Part shown: positions 58,117 through 64,000 of the stretch, piece after piece
Layout of the letters: every line of letters begins with the position of its first letter
How positions within the stretch are numbered: the first letter of the stretch is position 1
Origin: Collariella sp. IMI 366227
Taxonomy: Eukaryota > Ascomycota > Sordariomycetes > Sordariales > Chaetomiaceae
Length of the DNA: 64,000 nucleotides
NCBI GenBank assembly: GCA_027946355.1
Contig: JAPEUS010000019.1
Coordinates: 62,001-126,000 of the forward strand
Direction of reading: 5' to 3'
The notes under the pieces: generated by a model
What the model saw: only the letters and a program-made list of their open reading frames with translations
Databases searched by the model: none
Told to the model about the DNA's origin: nothing
Made by a program: the position numbers and the translations under genes

Positions 58117-59525
58117 ATGAACCGCCCAGCATCCGCCTCCGGCGGCACCGCCCCGCCATCCTGTCTTCTCTCCCACATGCGCACCCGCCTCGCTTCCATC
58201 TTCCAAGGCGCCGACCCCTCCATCCTAATTGCCTTCTGGCTCTTCGGTCCGTCTTCTTTCTTCTCCCATTTTCCCCACCACCACTAACCCCCTCCCCCTC
58301 CCAGGCCTAATCAACAACATCCTCTACGTCCTCCTCCTCACCGCCGCCCAAGACCTCGTTGGCCCCTCTCTGCCCAAAGGCATCGTCCTCCTCGCCGACG
58401 TGCTCCCTCCTTCCTGACCAAACTCGTCGCGCCCTACTTCATCCACCGCATCCCCTACCCCACTCGCATCCTCATTTTCGTCGCGCTCTCGGTCACTGGC
58501 ATGCTCCTGGTAGCATTTGCCCCGCCGGAGGATCTGTAGGAGTGAAGATGGTGGGCGTGGTGCTGGCAAGCTTGAGTAGTGGTGGGGGAGTTGAGCTTTC
58601 TGGGGCTGACGCATTATTATGGGCGGTGGAGTCTTGCGGCGTGGGGAGTGGTACGGGAGGGGCGGGGTTGTTGGGGGCGGGGTTGTATGTGGTGTTAACG
58701 GGGTGGGTTGGACTGGGGTGAGGGGAGTTTGTTGGTGGGCGCGGTGTTGCCGGGGTTATGGTGGTGGCGTTTTTGGGGTGTTGCCCAGGAGGGGTTTGGA
58801 AGGGAAGGGGTATGAGAGGTTGGGAGAGGAGGAAGGAGGGAGGGCGAGGAGGAGGAGCGTTTTGAGGATGTACCGGTGGGGGTGGCAGCGAGTGGGTTGC
58901 TTGCGCCGGGACCGGGGTGGCGGCGACGGCGTACACGCATCATCATCCGCAGGTGAAGACGTCATTTTGGGGGAATGTGCGGCGGGCAAGAGCGCTGTTC
59001 TTTCCGTACATGCTCCCGTTGCTGCTGGTCTATGTCGCCGAGTACACCATTAACCAGGGCGTGGCGCCGACGCTACTGTTCCCGCTTGCCGAGTCGCCCT
59101 TCTCCGAGTTCCGGGCGTTTTACCCTTTCTACGGCTTCCTCTACCAGCTCGGCGTGTTCATCTCGCGCTCGTCAACGCCTTTTATCCGCATCCATCATCT
59201 ATACCTGCCCTCGCTTCTGCAGGTCGCCAACCTCGTGCTGCTGACTCTGCACGCGCTGCTCACCTTCATCCCGTCCGTCTACCTAGTGTTTGTGGTCATC
59301 TTCTGGGAGGGATTGCTCGGCGGGGCCGTCTACGTCAACACCTTCGCCGAGATTATGGAGAACGTGCCGGCTCAGGACCGCGAGTTTAGTTTGGGCGCGA
59401 CGTCAGTCAGCGACAGTGGCGGCATCTGCATCGCGGGCTTTCTTGGCATGGCCCTGGAGGTGTGGTTGTGCCGGTGGCAGGTCGCTCATGGGAGGGATTA
59501 CTGCCGACGGATCGAGGTGGGTTGA
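58117..59525 (+). CDS. btn1: BTN1/CLN3 (battenin) family vacuolar membrane protein, frameshifted
   Basis: Polytopic vacuolar membrane protein of the CLN3 family, tied in yeast to vacuolar pH and arginine transport. ATG 58117 follows CACCACC. The intron is 58247-58304 (branch CACTAAC). It rejoins ILIAFWLFG to LINNILYVLLLTAAQDLVGP, then PKGIVLLADVLP. The middle is broken. One C is missing at 58405-58407 (LPSFLTKLVAPYFIHRIPYP), one G near 58536 (APPEDLVGVKMVGVVLASLS), and there are further shifts through the loop at about 58590-58930. The second half is intact: ALFFPYMLPLLLVYVAEYTI, TLLFPLAESPFSEFRAFYPF and GATSVSDSGGICIAGFLGMA to the stop at 59525. BTN1 is usually single copy, so the damage is either base error or real loss. 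Confidence 0.87.
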
Positions 59526-60152
59526 TGCCCAGGGGTATCACCTGTGCATCCATTTGTTGTGCCAACGACAGCTTCACTCATTCTCAGGATTTCGCTTGAA
59601 ATCGGCACGGCTGCAAGAAGCTGGTCGACCAGCTCCAGTTGCCCCCGCATCTGCAATGATCAACCTGCTGCCCGTCCAGTTTGATGCAGGTATTGCTCCG
59701 GGCAGAGAACAGAGCCCATGCGGTCGTCCATGGAGTTTTTGGCTATTCGAGATATGTTGGACTTCTGACCCAGACGATGAAGTTCATAAGCTGGAATTAA
59801 AGAGTGATTACTCGCCAACCAGATTGCCATACTCGCCAGACACCCGGGCCAGATTCTCGTTGTCAGAGTCTTCCGAGCTAGGATCCGTTCATTGCTCTGC
59901 AAAACAGCATCCGAACAGAGACGACCGCAGCGTCTGGGCGCCCGCGGCAAAACAAGGCGGGTTACTGGGTGCCTGCCCTGACTGCTGCCTATTTGATGTT
60001 GGACGGTCGATTGGTGCAAGTTGCATGTTGGGTGTTACCTCATATGCTCGCTTTCCCCTCACTTCTGCCTTCTCCCTTCTCACCTAAGCTCCGCTCCTAA
60101 CACTAGCCTCTGATTCCGTTGGGTACACCGCATCTTCTTCTTCTTCCCGGAG
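59526..60152. other. no supported gene
   Basis: Between BTN1 and the SRR1-like gene. A branch-site-like CTAAC and acceptor occur near 60097-60107, so an upstream exon of the SRR1-like gene may lie here, but I cannot define it. Confidence 0.35.
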
Positions 60153-60915
60153 CTGGCGTACTGCCCAACACGCCTGGCATACTCCCTGGAGAAGCGTCGA
60201 ATTGCCACCGGTGAGCTCATCGAAGCGCAGAGCAGCGCTTCCGTGGAGGATGCACAGGAGACCTTTGACGCTGGGGTCAAGGCCTGGGATGGGAGCGAGG
60301 AGTGTAAAACGCTTTTAGCCTTCTTGGACAACACGCCGTTGCCAAAGGTTACCAACGTTGTTGCCTTCGCATGCTCAACCATCTCCGGCGAGAGGGACAG
60401 GCGGCTCAGGGCCATCTACCAGCATGCGCCAGCCCTCATCCTTCGAGAATTCTTCAATGACCGCCGTGAGAGAGGTCAGCCTGAGGTCAAAATCCTTGCT
60501 CAGGACTCAATCTACTGCAAGACGGATGTAGCAACTCTTCAGAGAGTGGGCATCACCGTGCTTGGGGACCCAGAAGTTTTCCTCGAAGTCGATGACGAGA
60601 GTGTTGTCATCTCGTTCTATCCCAACGTGCCCACCAGGCAGATCATTGCCGATATCATCAAGCCGGCGATCATGATATGGAATTGGGTGTCTTCTGAGGC
60701 AGAGGCTGCCGAGAGATGTGGGGATTGACATCCTGGAAACTTGTGAGTAGCTAATCCACCATTTTGCAAACCCCTGACTGACTGGTGATTCTAGCACCGA
60801 TCCCGAATCTTCTCGCCTGCGAGACATAGTCCACAATCACTATCATGCTCCGTTTAAGCTGGGTTCTGAGGAAAGGTTTGATGATAGCGGTGGTGTGTAC
60901 ATCCGGCGGGTTTAA
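60153..60915 (+). CDS. SRR1-like domain protein, 5' end undefined
   Basis: C-terminal part of a fungal protein with an SRR1-like domain (named after a plant red-light response gene; biochemical role unclear). The frame reads LAYCPTRLAYSLEKRRIATG, VTNVVAFACSTISG, the core VKILAQDSIYCKTDV, ITVLGDPEVFLEVDDESVVI, SFYPNVPTRQIIADI, and ends after an intron (60743-60794) as STDPESSRLRDIVHN to VYIRRV. No in-frame ATG exists: the frame is closed by a TGA near 60113 and probably begins at an acceptor (TTCTTCTTCTTCCCGGAG) before 60153. Near 60695-60712 the frame shifts by one base (AEAAE then DVGIDILE). I infer that the 5' exons are missing or lie in unrecognised sequence upstream. Confidence 0.7.
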
Positions 60916-61078
60916 GTTGAGTATTGTGAGAGTAGGTAGCAGGTAAGCGTCTAGTAACCAAGGACCTCATAGTTATCCCGTTTCCAAAATCTAACTCCAA
61001 GTACAACCAACCTCCTTCCTTTCACAACCCTCTTACTCACTGCCACTGACAAAACAACTCTTTTCTTCACGTCGGAAC
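60916..61078. other. short convergent spacer
   Basis: Between the SRR1-like gene and the minus-strand Sordariales-family gene. Nothing recognised. Confidence 0.4.
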
Positions 61079-63290
61079 TTACCCCGTAACCTCCTCCCCA
61101 CCCTCCGCCCTCTCCCACCCCTCCCCTTCCTTCACCATCTCCCCGCCCTCAACCTCAACCCTCGCCTCCGTCCAACTAAACCAAAACTCCAATCTCCCCT
61201 TCATCTCATACCGGAACCACCTCTCCGTTTCACCACCCGGCCCTTCCTCATCCTCAGGGGCACCTGCCTCCCCTCATCCGTCCCAAACCACATCTTCACC
61301 CCCACCGGATACTGCCCTGCGTTGGTGTACGCAAACCAGAGACTCTCGGGGTTTTCAAAGGTTTGGCTGGGGTCGACGCCGATTCGGCATTCGCCGAGGG
61401 CGCGCTGCGCGCCGTTGTGGTAGGTGAGGAGCAGGCCGCGGGTTTGGCCGGGGTGGGTGCGCATGGTTACGTCGTCGGTGGTGGTGATGGTGGGGGATTG
61501 GGGTGGTAATACACGCACGCGCGGTGGACGTTTTGGAGCTGCGCGTCGGAATGCTCCCAGAATTGGTACTTCTCAGGCGAGGGGTAATGGGGTGGGGCGG
61601 CGAGGACGGTGATGGATTTTTGGGTTGGAGGGTTGGGGGTCGGGGTGGGAGTATGGGGCGATGACGGAGATGCCGCGGGAGTGGCGGGAGGGCCGTTGCT
61701 GTAGATGAGTGTTGTTGGGGGGATGCCCGGGTCGGCGAGGAGGAAGGCGTAGTTGTTATTCTCGGTCTCGTTGTAGGTTGGGTCGTGCCAGTTGGGCTTG
61801 AACCGGCATGCAGTAAAGTCGCCAGAACAGAGGGTTTGGAACTGGAGTGCGGGTTAGGATCAAGGTTTGGGTGAGGGAATGGGTATTGGGGGAGGAAGTT
61901 TACCATAAGGTTGATCCGATTTGATGGGGCTTTCCTGGTGTTTCTGTCTACGAGGGGGCCGCAGCCGAGGACAGTGTCTCTCGGGGGTAGTGGTATATAG
62001 AGCCAGTGTATATACCGTTTATCTCGTTCATGGATGTCCGACATCATGTCGAGAGTCTCCAGAGCGCACAATCGTGTCTTGGAGTGCGCATGAATCCCCA
62101 GCACCCAGCTTCCTCTCTGGAAAAGGGTAATTCCGGTGGCACTTTTAAGATCAATAGTGTGGTACCTTGTTCCCGAGTGCTCCTTGACCGGCTGGACAAG
62201 ACACCTCGAGAGGTCAGGCGGGGTGGGTGTATCCCACACTGACAGCTCAGGTTCCGGAATATCGTTGAGTACGGCCAGCTGGAGGCGGCCATTCTACAAA
62301 CGGTCAGAACCATGAAGAAGGTAGTGAGTTGTGATGTCAGACACACCTTAACATGTACAACAGCAACCCCAAGTTTTCTCTCCTCCTCGATCACAAAAGC
62401 CTTGTTGTCATACCGCTCCCTGGTAAATGCCGGGGTCTTCTCCAATCTCTCGAACTTACTGATTCCACCAATATCGACTGTAAGCCGAATAACTGACGGC
62501 AAACGCTCCGCCTCCTCCCCCGAAGCCAACACGGGCGCTTGACCCCACTCCCACGACACAAGCCAGCTCAACGGCAGTGTCCTCAGTGGTTGCGCTGGCT
62601 CAGCTGCCAATCTGCTTGCCATGTCAATCGCAACCACATACTTCCAAAAGTCCCCATCCCGCGGCACCAGTTCCATGATTTCCACTAATACAGGTTCAGG
62701 CAACGACCCTAGCCAGCCCAGCCCACACTTGTTTGCATACTCTAGAAAGACGCCTAAGCACGTCCACGACGACCTCGTAGCAGGCCACAGACCCAGCTCG
62801 GGAACCCTCACCCCCGTCCACGGCACACGCGCCCAGACGCAGGCCTGCCACAGCCGGTCCAGCATCTCCCCGGGCCTCTGCTCTGGATTGTAGTTGCGCA
62901 TGAACACCTGCAAACACCCCTCATGGAATGCACAGCCGTGCCTGCGGACCTGAAAGCCATGGAAGGCGTGGCACACATACTCCTCGACACGGCATAGCCG
63001 CCATTTCTCGTCGATGAGGACTTTGTGCTGGCGCTGCTGCTCCCAGGTTTCAGTGCCAAAGGGGTCGAGGAAGCCTTTGTGAAGGAATGTGGTGGATTTG
63101 TCGCCGGCGACTGGAGGGGTTGTGAGTTTTCAGGGGGTAATGGGTTGTGGGTTGAAGAGTGCTTACGAGCAACAATTTTTTCTGTTGGATCGAGCTTGTT
63201 GTGGCAAATGTCACATTTGGGAGTGACACCGTTGAGGAGGATGTGGTGTTCATGGGATTCGGGGCGCATTGTGTTTTGTGTTTGGTACAT
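61079..63290 (-). CDS. uncharacterised Sordariales-type protein with N-terminal zinc-binding motif
   Basis: Multi-exon protein of about 670 aa in a family I know only from Sordariales-type genomes as hypothetical proteins. N-terminus has a Cys pair, PKCDICHNKLDPTEK, then further Cys/His (RLCRVEEYVCHAFHGF, RRHGCAFHEGC), suggesting a zinc-binding head. An F-box-like helix follows (LPEPVLVEIMELVPRDGDFW). Conserved blocks: LSVWDTPTPPDLSRC, GITLFQRGSWVLGIHAHS, LLLTYHNGAQRALGECRIGV and a C-terminal EFWFSWTEARVEVEG. Introns: 63111-63166, 62294-62346, 61842-61903. Two single-base losses in C runs (minus strand) interrupt it: at 61500-61503 (VYYHP then QSPTITTTDD) and at 61257-61260 (GRQVP then EDEEGPGGETERWFRYE). 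Start is 63290, or 63269 (MRPESHEHH). Function unknown. Confidence 0.75.
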
Positions 63291-63652
63291 GATGAACTGT
63301 TTCCGGAAGAAATGCAGGGTGCGTTGGTGCTCTCCCCGCTCTAATATGCATGCAGTCAGGCAGCAGCCAGGCAGCAGCCAGGCCTCCAGCACTTCTTTTC
63401 AATTTATGGCCCCCGAGCTCGTTCCCGAGACAACCTCGTAAGTGGTTTGGTTGTTTATCTGCTGAAGTTAATCAGGGGTTTTTGCTCGCTTGCTGCTCAG
63501 GCTTCTTTTGCGCATTTAAAACGGTAACAAGCTGAAGAAGGATTATAAGCTGCACTGCTGTTGTGCCAAACACTTCACGCCCAACTTCCAGCTCACCGAA
63601 CAACATCAATGCACCGATATACAAAGCCAGCTCAAAGCTAAACAAAATCACC

Positions 63653-63945
63653 ATGTCGTACTACCCGAGATCTGAGGGCATCGTCCTGAACGGTCCTTAC
63701 CCCAGATGCGACATCTGCCGGGAAGCCCTGAATTGAAAAACACCGGTTGTCACATGTAATCAATTGTCCTTCTCGCATTTAAAACACAGCCTGCCCCCCA
63801 ACCCCCTACGTCTCATTCCAATCCCCTATCTAAATGTTTAAGTTATAACATACCTGACATCATCCCAACAGTGACCGGCAACAAAACTAGCACCGCATTT
63901 GAGGCAGGCTTCATTTGGGACGACGACGTAGTGATCGGCAAATGA
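63653..63945 (+). pseudogene. head-to-head paralogue fragment of the neighbouring Sordariales-type gene
   Basis: ATG 63653 reads MSYYPRSEGIVLNGPYPRCD then ICREALN and a TGA at 63734-63736. Compare the neighbour's RPESHEHHILLNGVTPKCDI. After the stop the same frame continues KTPVVT up to a possible GTAATC donor. A likely second exon after CCCAACAG (about 63870) reads TGNKTSTAFEAGFIWDDDVV, matching the neighbour's AGDKSTTFLHKGFL, and stops at a TGA. So it preserves the first exon-intron pattern of the neighbour but carries in-frame stops. The window ends before any further exons could be judged. Confidence 0.55.
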
Positions 63946-64000
63946 CACCTGGGTAGGAGGGAAGAACACAAATACTTTGAAAGCGACAACCCAAACCTCT

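Noticed and set aside
59290..60087. 265-codon frame over the BTN1 3' end
   Set aside because: Its first third is an out-of-frame reading of conserved BTN1 sequence and the rest has no family resemblance.
1..64000. tRNA or rRNA genes
   Set aside because: No clear tRNA box pair or rRNA sequence was recognised by eye; a tRNAscan-type search would be decisive.

Overview
The window is fungal nuclear DNA, most likely from a filamentous ascomycete of the Sordariomycetes (probably Sordariales). The evidence is short introns of about 47-165 nt (mostly 50-60) with GTRNGT donors and CTRAY branch sites, and fungal-only families: HET domain, NACHT-WD40 STAND receptors, Zn2Cys6 regulator, DUF6640-like protein, Kre9/KNH-like protein, sedolisin.

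Layout. 0.9-25.3 kb is ordinary gene space: a secreted S53 peptidase, an MFS sugar transporter (minus), a small DUF6640-like membrane protein (minus), the BET double-bromodomain factor Bdf1 (minus), a Utp12-domain ribosome-biogenesis protein, a CorA-like membrane protein, a Zn2Cys6 transcription factor and an M13 metallopeptidase (minus). 26.4-37.3 kb is a transposon and allorecognition patch. It holds a truncated hAT copy, a decayed F-box/LRR-like gene, an intact HET-domain gene, a hAT element with perfect 8-bp target duplications, a decayed NACHT receptor and a LINE fragment. 37.8-49.3 kb returns to genes: M28 aminopeptidase (minus), inorganic pyrophosphatase, Nudix hydrolase, a second HET gene and a Kre9/KNH-like membrane protein (minus). 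50.1-57.6 kb has a 5'-truncated LINE with a 16-bp target duplication, just upstream of a NACHT-WD40 receptor whose WD40 domain is ten near-identical 126-bp units, followed by a Tc1/mariner-type transposase. 58.1-64 kb holds BTN1/CLN3, an SRR1-like gene and two head-to-head members of a Sordariales-type uncharacterised family.

Biology. The most interesting content is the concentration of heterokaryon-incompatibility-type genes (two HET genes, one repeat-rich NLR, one dead NLR) among mobile elements. The ten WD40 units vary at only a few codons, as expected for a fast-evolving recognition surface of the HET-E/D/R kind.

Caution. Many otherwise well-conserved genes contain one or more single-base frameshifts, often in C or G runs. 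Base errors in the assembly are the simplest explanation, so gene models here should be read with that in mind. Coordinates of spliced genes are outer limits; introns are given in the evidence.
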